Made by a program: the position numbers and the translations under genes. Source: Euglena gracilis (lineage: Eukaryota; Euglenida; Euglenophyceae; Euglenales). Taken from it: a stretch of 64,000 nucleotides of DNA. The stretch lies in the NCBI GenBank assembly GCA_039621445.1, contig CP154956.1, positions 47,411,291 through 47,475,290 on the forward strand, in the 5' to 3' direction. Positions 10,804 through 22,700 of the stretch are shown here, piece by piece. Every line of letters begins with the position of its first letter. Position 1 is the stretch's first letter. The notes below the pieces were generated by a model, which was given only the letters and a program-made list of their open reading frames with translations, searched no databases and was not told the origin of the DNA.

Positions 10804-11712
10804 GGTGCGGGCGGCGCAGTGGGACTGGCACGCGTACTGCCCCGCCACGGGCGCCGCCCTCTTCGGTGCGGCGGGCGGCACCCTCTCCACCGCGGGCGCC
10901 ATCGCCGGGGCGGCCTTCGGCATCGCCAAGTCCGGCACCGGCGTGGCCCACCTCGGCGTCCGCTCCCCCGCCAAGTATGGCTCCCCTGACGGGTTCCCCA
11001 GGCCCTCATCCTGGGCAGACTAACCCAAGCCAGCGCGGGGTTCATCTTGACCCTTGGGCACAATCCATAACGTCGGTGCTGGTGGTGCTATGGCGGTGGA
11101 AAGGTTGGGGCGCGGTTGGTCTATTTAGTGACTGCCGTTGATTCCGTGGCGTCCGCAGGCTTTTTCGCGGCACGACGCCCGTCATCATGTCGGAGCTGCT
11201 GGCGGTGTACGGCTTCGTGACCAGCCTGGCCAGAGGCTGCCCTTCCCTCTCCCCCCGGTTCAAAGTGGTGCCGGGGCGGCCTCTGCTGGGGATCATCGCC
11301 CTGAGCATCGACGCGCAAAAGTATTCCCTCTTCGCCGGCATGCTGGACCTGGCCGCCGGGGCATCGGTCGGGTTCGGCTGTTTGGCCTCAGGTTTGACCA
11401 GTGCAAGACAGCAATGTGGGTGAGAAATGTGTCGTTCTCTCAGATGGGGAAGTTGTGGGATTGCTATTTCTATAAAAGCGTACCCAGAGCGTCTAGCTTG
11501 GACTCTCTTCGGCATGTGTTGTGTTCCATCCTGCAGGTCTCGCGATCGGTGTTGTTGGAGATGCCTGTGTACGGGCGTACGGCAAGCAAGACCGCGTTTT
11601 CGTGGCGATGGTGCTGATCTTGATTTTTGCGGAGGCGCTGGGACTCTTCAGCCTCATCGTTGGACTTCTGCTGCACAACACGGGCGGCAAGGCCCCCCCG
11701 GGCTGCCCGTGA
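10804..11712 (+). CDS. V-type H+-ATPase proteolipid (subunit c), unit 2
   Basis: Exons are 10804-10974 ([37 protein letters not shown]1 region), 11159-11401 ([14 protein letters not shown] for TM2, then a lumenal loop and [16 protein letters not shown] for TM3) and 11537-11712 ([36 protein letters not shown] with the essential Glu, stop TGA). Phases match at each junction (AA+G gives Lys; G+GT gives Gly). The order and length fit a normal four-helix c subunit. The first exon is preceded by a good acceptor (CTGCGCCGCAG), so an upstream exon is likely, although an in-frame ATG at 10676 is also possible. It is a diverged tandem duplicate of unit 1. The middle exon may hide a small intron, since its loop is longer than usual. 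Confidence 0.85.
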
Positions 11713-13305
11713 CCCCCTCGCGAACCGTCCGCACCTCCATCACCCCCTCCCCGACCCTCCCACCGCCCAGCATTTCTCCCCACTGCGCGGTGTCGTGGCC
11801 GCGCCGCACTGCATCGCCGCGAGTCATACGAGGGGGCTGCCCCTTCTCCCAAACGCCTGCCTCCTCCCCTCCATCCCCCACCCGCCACGTCCCCCAACAC
11901 CTCAGGGGCGATCCGACGCCCGCCCTCTGCCTTTTGCGAATTTCTGCCAGTGGCCTTCTTGGAAGGTCCTTGAAGTGACCTTCACCCCATCGACGCTTTC
12001 TGTCGTCCGGTGGACGCCCCTTCTCCTGCCTCTCCAACAGCTGTCTCCATAGTCCTGAGTCCGCTCTGCAATCAGCGGATGAAATGGGTGTTTGAAGAAC
12101 CCACCAAGGCTGTCCTCCTTTGCAGGCCGGTGCTTCACAATGGACAATGGCAGATGACAATGGGTCAGGTGAGCAGGAATCTCTTTGAGGCGTCCTTCAA
12201 AAAAACTGCAAATGGCTGTGTAGAGGTTACACCAGGGATTTACGCATTTAGGAAAGAACGTGTGCATGGGATGTATTTGGGAACCACAGAGTCACTCCAA
12301 AGTTAAGCACGAGGATGTTTGAGAAGCAAAGGAATGCATGCTTGCAATGGCTCTTTTGCTTTACTGAAGCCAGAAAATGTTAATGAGATCCCCCCCAAAT
12401 GAAGAGTGTGGCATTCTTGATCAAATGATTATTTCTTCCAGACATCCCTGTAACTCTTTCCCATCCTCTGATCCTGATTTTCCATTGGGTTTCAATTGGG
12501 TGGAAACCCTGTGGAAAGAGGAAGGTTGTGCCTGTTCACACTGCGTGTGTGTGCAGGGGGGGGGCTGCTTCCGATTTGAGAGTGTGTGTGCACACATCGA
12601 ATGGTGCTCATTTGTTGTCAGGCTGTGTGTGGTTTTGTCCCAGGCTGGGAGGTGGGCTTGTCAGGGTGGAAAGACCCTGACACCCTTTCTGTCTATGTGT
12701 GTATGCTTCTGAAATGGTGTTGCTGAGATAATTCTTTCCAGTTGAGAGTTGTTTTTTTATTATGTGTGTGGATGTGTATTGTTGGTCGATGTAGTGGTGC
12801 TGTGCTATCAACCATCTGTGCATTTTATTTCTTTTTTTTTTACCTGCAAGACCTTTCCTGGAGGCTTGCAGTGAAAGCTTTTAATCGCCGGAACAGACAA
12901 ATAGCAGTGGGGTAGGATACATCGCTTGCGGAAACAGTGATTCACCCATCCACACCCACACCCACACTCAAAAAAAAACGTGTGTGAGTTTACCAGGAGC
13001 GTAGTTACCAATCTTGCTCTTCAACTTTTAACTTTCCTCAAATTATATTCCTCGTTTTGCGGAGGTATGTGTCGATATGCATATGTTACGTGCTGAATTA
13101 TTCACAGCAGGAAAAATCATGCATTTGTCGCCAACCATTCATTGCCTGACTGCCCCTCACCATGATTTTCCCTGCACTTAAATGCATAAACCAGGGCAAA
13201 TCATGCATTCGAATCCTTTCCCAACTCATTTCCCAACTTTCTGATCACGGTCATCACTGCACTGAAATTTTTCCACAGGACAAATCATGCATTTAACTAA
13301 CCCCC

Positions 13306-13750
13306 GCTCCCGAATAGAAACCCCTGGGGGCTTCTATTCGGAACGTTGGTCGAAAAACGAGGGGAGGGGGCTTCTATTCGGGGGGGGGGGGCACTACTCG
13401 AAAAAGTGGTCGAAAACCAGGGGGTCCGAGAATTATCGATATCGAAGAAAATTCTTTGTGGGTCCACATGTCCTACCTTTCCAAACCATGTCAAATTTGC
13501 TGCAAATGTAACTCTTGTGGATGCATTGGATCATGAAACATAAAATCACCCAACCCTCATGAAACCAATGCCTGAAGAAACCAAAGTGCCATCCGTCCCA
13601 ATTGACAGATCCACGGGCAGGGGCCTACCAAACGGGGGGGGGGGGGCACTATTCGGAATTTTGGTCGAAAACCGAGGGGGGGGCTTCTATTCGGGGGGGG
13701 GGGCACTATTCGGGGGGGGGGGCTTCTATTTGGGGAGGGGGTTACATTAC
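13306..13750. repeat. CTTCTATTCGGGGG repeat block with inverted copies
   Basis: The units CTTCTATTCGGGGGGG, GCACTATTCGG and TTGGTCGAAAACC recur about six times, with one inverted start (CCCCGCTCCCGAATAGAA). The block is split into 13306-13440 and 13635-13750 by unrelated sequence. Confidence 0.6.
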
Positions 13751-14631
13751 CTCTATCAGGGCAACCAAAAGAAAATGATGATGACAATTTACTCCTCATT
13801 TGCGTTATGTGCCAGTCCATTTTACTGATGTGTTAGAATGAGTCGAGATGTTACAAAACCAGCTTTGGTTCCCCCATGTCGTCCATGTACCAACTACTTT
13901 GGACATAACAGCAATCACGTTATTTCTTTGGTGTATTTTTGAGGCCAATTTTGTTCAGTGGATGACCACTGACCGAGCTTTCATCCTGACCGCCGTTTGC
14001 TTCAAAATTTCTGCAAAAAAGCCAAAGGTTGCGTTTCAGGTGTTTCTGGTCATTCTAACCATTTTCTTTTGCCTATTTTGATTTTTTCCCCATTGAAGCG
14101 TAGTTTTTTTTTGCAGTTTTTTTTTGCACTGCAGGTTTTTGACTGGCCTGGGTGCAGTTTTCCCCCCTCCCTCCCCCCCAACCCACGTCCCCCCCCCCAA
14201 CACCCACACTGAGAGCCTGGCCCGCAATATGCAGCAGGCTCCGCTGGCCAGCGGTCGACTAGGGATGCCGCCGGGTCAGAGGGTCGTAGTCCGCCACAGG
14301 TCACGCAAAGAGTCCTGCCCCCAATGTTGGGATACATTGACCCCCAGGCCAATGAATGGTGACCCACCACCCACCCACCCACCCACCCACTCCCACACCC
14401 ACGCACACACACACAAAAGGCAGAAACAGTAATAATCATCCACGAAGGTCAACAGACTCGCACTCGCGAGGAACTGAGTGTTAGGAGCCAGGGTTGCTTC
14501 ATTTAAAAGGGTGCACCCAATTTTGCCCATGTGAAGTGCGATCCTACTGTCAATTTCAACCGAGCAGGATGTGTGCTGCCTCCTCCTCCTTTGCCTCTTC
14601 TTCTTTCTAAAATTTATGAGTGTATGAAACT

Positions 14632-14746
14632 TGCACACAACACTTCGGTGAAGCATCACCTCTGTGCCTGGGTTCTCAATCTCATCCAGGACTCAATCGC
14701 ACGCAAGTGCACACACAGTGTGTATGTCCGCGGCGGTGGGTCACTC
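14632..14746. repeat. dispersed repeat, copy 1 (pair with 35217-35333)
   Basis: About 115 bp is shared in the same orientation with 35217-35333: both run ACAACACTT..GTGAAGCATCACCT, then GGGTT.TCAA, then CAATCGC.CGCA.GTGCACA. The GGGTT.TCAA core faintly resembles a tRNA B box, so a short interspersed element is possible. Confidence 0.5.
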
Positions 14747-14991
14747 TGGACAGAAGATCAAACATATATTGATCATTCTTCGTATCATAACTCCTCATTT
14801 ACTCATTTTCATGCACAATATCCAATATATGCACACAGTTAATGTGTGTGCAATGTGTATGTTTTTGCCTATGTGTCTTTTTCGATGGGGTATGTCCCTG
14901 CCCTCGCATATGTCTATGTCTATAAAAATGTTTATCACTAATTCTTTGTGAATATAGGCAAAATAAAGCATAGTTTGCCTAAATTCTGGCC

Positions 14992-15427
14992 ACAGTAGGG
15001 GAACTAAATAGTGGGACACCTGAGAATTTTGTGGGGTCATACCCAACCCCCAGCTCCAAAGTCTCTGCCAGCCCACGGGATGTGGTGATGGTGTGTGCAC
15101 ATTGCCATGGTCCTGCCCCACGCAACAGTGCCCCAGCCAGCTCTGCTGCAGCATGCCGCACAAAATTCAGGCCAATCCCATTCGAGCAGGTTTTTTCCAT
15201 TTTCTAACCACTTTTGGACTGCGAAGCAAACCCAGCCTCAGGTAAGGGGACGAGACGGCTCACACTGTGGTGAGTGGCATTGGACCCCAACTTTGAACAA
15301 TACAAGTTAACAACCCCTGTCAACGTTGGCTGATGGGGCGATGGCCTCGACATGCCGACCAATTTGGGCAAAAATTACCATTTTCCACAAAATTCTCAGG
15401 TGTCCCACTATTTAGTTCCCCTACTGT
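14992..15427. mobile_element. Tc1/mariner-like MITE with perfect 43-bp inverted repeats
   Basis: 14992-15034 and 15385-15427 are exact reverse complements (43 of 43). The ends read CAGTAGGGGAACTAAA and its complement, as in Tc1/mariner/pogo-type elements. The expected TA duplication is present on the right (15427-15428) but is CA on the left. The 350-bp interior encodes no transposase. The element sits directly against the TATATG microsatellite. Confidence 0.8.
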
Positions 15428-15624
15428 ATATGTGTGTGCATGTGTTTGCGCATGTCCATGTCTATGCATGTGTATATGGATATGGATATGTATATGTATA
15501 TGTATATGTGTATGTGTATGTGTATGTGCACGTGTATGTGCATGTGTACATGTACATGTACGTGTGTGTGTATGTGTATGCGCATGTGTACATGTACGTG
15601 TACGTGTACGTGTACGTGTATGTG

Positions 15625-15694
<70 letters not shown>

Positions 15695-15952
15695 CATATG
15701 TATATGTATATGTGTATGTGTATGTGTATGTGTATGTATATGTGTATGTATATGTATAGGTATAGGTATAGGTATAGGTATATGCACATGCATATGCATA
15801 TGTATATGTGTAAGTGTATGCATATGTACATGCAGATGTAAGTGCACATGTTTCTGAATATGCTTATGTGTCTGAACATGTATATGTATATGTATATGCA
15901 TATGTATATGTGCACGTGCATGTATATGCATATTCATGTGTGTATGCGGCAG
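15421..15952. repeat. TATATG/TATGTG microsatellite, left part
   Basis: This is a long array of 6-bp units (TATATG, TGTATG, TGTACG, TATAGG variants). All frames are open on both strands because the unit is a multiple of three, so the frames are not genes. Confidence 0.95.
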
Positions 15953-15973
15953 GGATGTAGTATCTGGCCCCGG

Positions 15974-16379
15974 GGGAGGGGGGCGATATTCCCCCCCCCC
16001 GCACTGGGTGTTGGGTTTAGCGAAGGCGTGGGGTTAGGGTTGGGACTGGCCGGCCTGGGTTTGGCCTCATTTCCCTCCCCAACGTCCTGTCTGTGCCACA
16101 TGCGCCTTAAAACTGCCGGACTGATGGCAGGGCGAGTCGTAACATCTACGCTTTGAGAGTCACTCCAAAGGCGGGAGGGCGAAGTCGCTTGAGGGGGCCG
16201 ACCGTTCGGCAGCCTTTACCTTTCTCCCCCTTTCCCTGTTTACCAACTTTTGGAATCGCGCGGCCCGGACCAATGAGGGTGCGCGTCGCCCGTGCCTCCA
16301 AACCCAGGCCAGCTAGTCCCAACCCTAACTTTACCTTCACTCACCCCAGTGCAGGGTGGGGGGTGGTATCGCCTCCCCC
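15974..16379. mobile_element. foldback/MITE inserted in the TATATG microsatellite
   Basis: The ends are imperfect inverted repeats of about 80 bp. The left end (15974-16057) has GGGCGATA, GCACTGGGTG, GTTAGGGTTGGGACT and GGCCTGGGTTTGG; the right end (16293-16379) has the same series in reverse complement, ending GGTATCGCC. Microsatellite of the same unit resumes at 16380, so the element split a once continuous array. No coding capacity is seen. Confidence 0.75.
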
Positions 16380-16650
16380 CATGTATATGCATATGTGTAT
16401 GCATATGTACATATATATGTATCTGCATATGTATGTGTATGTGTATATGTATATGTATATGTATGTGGATATGGACATGGATATGGATATGCATATGTAT
16501 ATGTGTATGTGTGTGTATATGTATATGTACGTGTATATGCACATGTATATGTATATGTATATGTGCATATATATGGATATGGATATGGATATGGATATGT
16601 ATTTGTATATGTGTATGTATAAGTATAAGTATGCGTATATGTATATTATT
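16380..16650. repeat. TATATG/GGATAT microsatellite, right part
   Basis: This is a continuation of the array left of 15952, with TATGTG and GGATAT variants, ending in an AAGTATAAGTATGCG stretch and then a CTCT run at 16670-16690. Confidence 0.95.
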
Positions 16651-16747
16651 TCCTTGTTTGCCCCCTTCTCTTCACTCTCTCTCTCTCTGAATGCTTCCCT
16701 GTGGGCGGATTGGGGTTGCCTTTGTTTTTCCGGTCGCAGCGCCGAGC

Positions 16748-19700
16748 ATGCGGGCAGCCATCGGGAAGGTCCCCACCGCCACCACTGCAGATGCCGAGGA
16801 GGAGGCTGCAGCCACTGCTGGGGCTAAGAAACCGCCCGCCAAGGCGGAGAAGGGGGTGTGTGGGGCGTTGGATCGGTCAACTCAATGGGTTCCACATATA
16901 GAAAAATGATTGTATCGAACGTATGATAATGGCATAGTTACATACTGCACAATACGACAGAGCGATGCACGAGTTTGCTGTTCAGGCGAGGCAGTCAACA
17001 TTGCCAGTTAATTGTGCATCTGGATTCCTCCCATCTCCTTCCCTGAACCAAAAATGTCCAAGACACGCTGGTTTGGTGGGGGGAGTCTCGGCCAAATTGG
17101 CCTGTTTCCCCTCCTCACCAGACTGGCGGCAAGTTATTGTTGGGAAATCACTCTTTGGTCTTGTGGGCATTGGACCAAAGCCAGCCCTACCAAAGGCTAG
17201 ACTGGTTGTAATTTCCGAGGACTTTTGGCTTCCAGAATTTTGTGTGGGTGGGTGTCTTTCTAGGGAGTGGGTTGTGGGTAGTGGGGTTTTAGACGAACCC
17301 CCCCTCCCCATCGCAACTGACCATAAACCTCTGTCGACACTGACTTGAACGGGAAAAATTATTATTTGAGAAAAATTCTGGTCGAAATTTTGTCCAGGAT
17401 TTCCCGCCATTTTCAGGAGTCGTCCAGATTTATTTTCCTGGCAATTTTTTTTAAAAAAATACAAATTCCACCAGTGAACGCCCAAATTTTTTCTTCGGTG
17501 CTTTGCGCCGATTTTTGAATGTGTTTTTTTGTTTGTTCCAAATCACCTGTTGGAGGGTGTATTGAGTATCCAAAGTGAAATGTGTTCTTTGCTTTATTTT
17601 GCAATTTAGAGTTTAGGATTTCACCAATATGTCGGATTTCAGAAACCTCGGGAATTGGTGTGAATTTTTATGAAAAATGGGTTCACAATTTTTTTCGTCA
17701 TTTCCTGGCATTTTAAAGATTTGTCCAATGTTTTTCCCGACAGGATTTTTCCCGTTGGCAATTGTTCTCTGTCATATCTCCCCCTGGTAGAACATGGTCT
17801 TCTTGAAGATTTACTTAAAACAAGCACGAAACTCGCTCAGACATTTCTTGCTCCACTTGGCAATTTTCATTCCATGCTGCCACCACTCTGTACCCAGGGG
17901 TTCTCAACCCCCCCCACCCAGTATGCTTACCCTCCACGGGCTGCACTTGGTAATCAAACGCTTCATGCCTGGGTTTTCGGTAGTCTGCTTGAGCGGTCTG
18001 AACGTCAATCCGAAACCGGCACCACATCCGAAAATCGCCTCTAGTCTATTGTGCCGACACTTACCACCTTTACCGATCCTCTGCCACAGGGCCACCCTTT
18101 TTATTTGAGTGCCCGCCCGTGCCGCCCACCGCCGCCACACAGGCGGGAAAGGAGGGCAAGGGGAAGAAGGCGGCGGCCAAGAAGCGGGGGCCGGTGGACC
18201 CGGCGCTGCTGGAGCAGATCTTTCCCGTGTTGACTGTGGAGCAGGAGGTCCCCTCCGTGCTGCGGATGCGGCAGATGCAGCAGGTGTACCATGCGCGCCA
18301 CCGTGGGCGAGCCTGGTGGTTGTGGTTGGTGCTCTGGTTCCAATTCCTGCCATTCCTGCCAATTCCTGCTATTTGGTTCCCCGTCCACGGTGTTGTGGAA
18401 GCTTCGCTTTCTCCCGCCTGAGTCTGCTGCACAGGACATTGATTTTGGACAGGCAAAAAAATCATTCTTGAAGTTTAAAATTAGTGATCTAACTCAACAG
18501 CACAAAGTGAGCCCTTTCGCATTTGTGGACATTTCTCTATCCAAAATTGATGCAAGGTGTTCGGTTTAATAGCAAGTGTGGATTACGCATGACAGCCTTG
18601 CTCTCCAACAAAGCATCAATTTTCGGTGATATCAGTGGGGAAGGGAGAGGAGAGGGGAGGGAAGTTGAAGCAAATTGTGTGAGTGTGGAAGGTGTGCACA
18701 GGTATTCTTTTTGGTCCCACCAGTCGTATTGCAAGTATTTTAGGAAATTTTGTCAGAACCTCTTTGGTGGTTACGACATCAACGCCCGTTTTTTTGTCAC
18801 ACCCCATGATTTTTTCAAATTATGTTGCGTATTTCTTCGACGTTTTCCTCTCTGGGGGGGGGGTTCAGTCGAGGTTTGGTGATTGGGCCAAAGAAGGGTG
18901 GGCTCTCAGTGGCAGGAGCATTAAAGGATGGGGGAGGTTTTAAGTTGGGAGGGCCACACTCCAAAATGCCACAATGTGAAGCAATGAACCAAAGGAAGAA
19001 AAAAGAGAAACCAACAGGAAACGTGTCGCAGCTTGTGCTAGTTCTGCCCAAGCACCTATAGTAAAAATGGCCGAAAATGGCCGAAAATGGCCGAAAATGA
19101 AATTTTGGGCTCTATTGGTGGGGGTCCCGAAAATGGCCGAAAATGGCCGAAAATGGCCGAAAATGGCCGAAAATGAGGAAAAAAATTGTTGCAATTTTTT
19201 TTCGAGTTTTTTTTGCCTAACAGTTTCTTTTTCCCTGAGGGGCAATTTTCAGTGCGACTGATTCCTGTCTCTGTGCAGCCTCTCTTCTCCTGCTGTCATG
19301 CCTGGCCCTGCAACACATGCTGCTCAAAGAACCACCTCCGAATGGGTTATTTGGGCCAAAGCTGAAGGCTTTGGTGGCATTTGAGAAAAGTTTGTTGACA
19401 CGGGCGACACTGGCATTTATTTCGTATATTTTGAAGAATTAAACCCATTTTTGGGGTAATTTCTCCACAAATCTCTAGTATTACACCCACCTTGGCCATT
19501 TTGGATCAATTTTTGCTAATTTTGGGGCGATTTTGCACTGATTTGGCAAATATTAGGCTAATTTGGGTCAATATGAGCACATTTTGTGGTATTTTGGCCA
19601 TTTTGTGTCATTTTGGTGATTTTTAGGCTATTCTTCACAATTTTTTTGTGGACATTGCTGGCGTTTTTGGGCAATTTTAGGTTATTTGAAGCCATTTTAG

Positions 19701-22700
19701 GTCATTTTAGTTGCTTTTGGGGGCTTTTAGTGGTCAATTTTGGGTGTTTTGTGGTCCTTTTTTGGTCCGGCATTCACAATATCGGGGCGGGGTCCTCTAC
19801 AAAAATATTTTCGACCGGCAACTGTGCCGTGGTGCTGCTTCCCAACACCTACTACCGGCTCCGGGACGGAACAATCGGTCGGTACGAAACCAAAACCACC
19901 CGCGCCCTCGGGTGTACTGACTGTTCCTCTACCACTACTGCACCCGCATCCTCGCCTGGAACCCCACCACTGCCGTGTACAGCTTCAATGGCCACTGCAA
20001 GCAGCTCCACATCAAGAATGTCGTGTGGGTCGCCATCCCAGACATCCACCACCTGCTCAAGCTACACACCCTCCTCCACCCACGCGAACCCTTCCGCTCT
20101 GTCGGCATCGCCTCCGATGCGTGGCGCATGCTGTACAAGGAGCTCGAATCAGCCGCTTCGGCACCAGCCGCTGGCACTGCCTGTCACGTCCAGCACCTCC
20201 TCAACAACTGAGTGGTCCGCTTCGACCCCACAAAACAGCAACATTCCCATCGGACACTACCTTGTCCGCATCTCCACCGAGGAGTGCCAGGCCCGCGGCA
20301 CCTCCGCGGACTGGGAGCGCCTGCCCTGCTTTGCCCCCGATGCGGAGAAGCGCACCATGAGCTACCGCATGCTCTGCTCCCTCCTCCACCGCGGCCTCCT
20401 TACCCACGCCGACGTGCAGCTTGTGTGCACCACCCACACCCGCCGCCAGTTCGATTTCGGGTCTACACCGAGGACCAGCTGGCCAAGGTCAAGCAGTCCC
20501 GCATCTACGGCCGCGACCCCTATTGGGACGGCACTGAGTACTGCCACTACGAGATGGCCACCAGCGGCTGGAGCTACCACTCGTTCCACCTGCAGCCCGT
20601 CTACAACATCGTCCTCGAGGACCAGGCCGTCCGCATGTTCGACCTCTGCCGGCCCATCCCCCTGCACGCTCTCATCCAGATCAACGTGGAGTACCGCGTC
20701 CGCCCCGAGCACCAGCACGCGGAGTGGGTGCGCACCCTTGAGAACCACCGCCAGAGCATGGACGGTGCCGACACTGCTGGACAAGATGCAGATCTGGACA
20801 AGATGCAGACATTGGGCAATTGGGTGAGCATATTTGATGTCAATATTTCAACATAATGGGCCGATTACTTTTGTTCTCCTGCTCAAGCTGAGCACATTTT
20901 CTCCCAACTTCGCCACATCCAGACAGATGATCGTCTCAACATGACGGATGAAACTTTACATCAAGGCTTCTTGAAGTGATGGATGTGTGCCATTTAGGCT
21001 TTTCACAATGTCAATTATTTGTGAGAGTTTCAAACAAAAAAATCCTGCTTCGCCATTCGGCAATGTTCTCTTCATTCCGATTGAATTCAACTTCCCACAA
21101 CATTTATTTTATTTGTTTCTTTTGAAACCAAAATAGAACCCCCCCCCCAAGTTTCTTTTGTGGATTCCAGTTAGAGTTTATCCAATGTTCGGAAAAAGAA
21201 GCTTATTCCCAAAGCCTTGCATTTGCATATTGCAACCAAAAAACTCTTTGACCCCTTTAATCCCTGAGCACTCATTCCAAACGGACCTCCTTGGATGCGC
21301 TCGCTTGATTTATTGCTCACAACTACTTTCATGTTACATGAAAGATCAAATGCATTGTTGGTATGAAAGTATTTTAAGACAATTTTATCCCCCACCTATA
21401 GAAAAAAAAATGGCCGAAAATGGCCGAAAATGGCCGAAAATGGCCGAAAATGGCAAAAATCGGGGGTCAACTATAGGTGCTTGGTTCTGCCTTTGACAAA
21501 TGCATTTTTACAACGGTACTTTTTTTTTTTTTTGAAAAAATGGTGTCGCTAAATTCACAGATGAAGAGCAATAATATCAAAACTGTACAGTATTTGACAT
21601 TGATTTTCGGACTTTTCGGGCTTTCGGATTTCAAGTCAAAGTTTAGGCCAAATTTAGGCCTAAAACACCGAACGCTGACCCTAATGTAACCTTAAATAAA
21701 CACCACCCCAGACTGATTATCTGTGGCCCATTTTGAAGGGCGATCCCTCCCTGGCAATGTGTTGGTTAATTGTGACCAACTCTGGCTGCCCTCCAATCTG
21801 CCCTTATTATTGTCAAGCCTGCCCCCCCCACCTCGCTTTGTGGTCAAACACCAACCTAGATCCTGTAACCCTTGGGAGTTACAAGTGGAGGAGGAGGGTT
21901 ATGTTACAAGCATGGATTCATTTAAGCCCTGTGTGACCCCACCCCCCAGGGGGGATGGGTGGGTTCTGGAGGGGTGCGCAAAGGTCAGATTTTGGCCTGG
22001 CTGGAGGCCGGGCTGGGGAAAAAAATTTTGGTGCTTTTTTTTGTCGAACAAAATTTTTTTAGTGTTTTTGGCCAATTTTGGCTGGATTTTGGATGGGTGA
22101 TTGACCCCCGGGGGGGGGGGTTGTTTGTTGGGTAGGTTTTCGATAGTGTGTGGGTGGGATTTTTTGGGCCTGGGAAAAAAGTGCCCCCCCAGGGGTCACT
22201 AAGTGAATCTATGGTTCCAACTTCATATTGTAATGATTTAATTTAAGTTGATACTTTGATCCCTTTTTGAGAATGGATCATAGTTAACTCTTCCTGTTCT
22301 TTCAGGTGGAAAATATTCGCGAAGCCTTTGCAAAGTACGGCATGAGTGTTCCAACGAGCACGATTGAGCAGTGTGTTGTGCATGGTTTCATGTCGCTTGA
22401 GGTGATCCCCAGGGATTTACGGGAAGCTCTTCGGTTTTGAGGTCGGTGGTGGGGAGGCCCGTACCTCCCCCCCTCCCCCTTGGGGGAGGTTAGGTGGTGG
22501 TGGGGGTTTGGACCCCCTCTTGGATGTTGAAGGGAAAATCAAATTTTGCATTACGCCCAACCCTGGAAGAATTTTTTTTTTCGCTATTTTGGAACCTGCC
22601 AAGGAGGGGGGCGGGCATCACTGTTAAGCAGATTGCATCTTTTTTGATGTTTTAGTGTGGACGGTCCGGTCCCCCCACCTCCGGGCTTCCCATAAATCCC

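Larger units (their letters stand above)
11713..14991. other. spacer downstream of V-ATPase genes
   Basis: No gene was recognised. 12540-12720 is TG-rich, and 12950-12975 has a CCACACCCA run. 13306-13750 holds a repeat block listed separately. 14160-14420 has C-rich and CCCACC runs. 14632-14746 matches 35217-35333. Long frames here are low complexity. Confidence 0.5.

Noticed and set aside
16030-16045. GGGTTAGGGTT, telomere-like
   Set aside because: It is a single occurrence within the arm of a foldback element and its inverted partner; there is no tandem array.
15320-16620. Several long open frames (up to about 200 codons, both strands) encoding His/Ile, Tyr/Val or Met/Cys repeats
   Set aside because: They are translations of the TATATG hexamer microsatellite; all frames are open because the unit length is a multiple of three.
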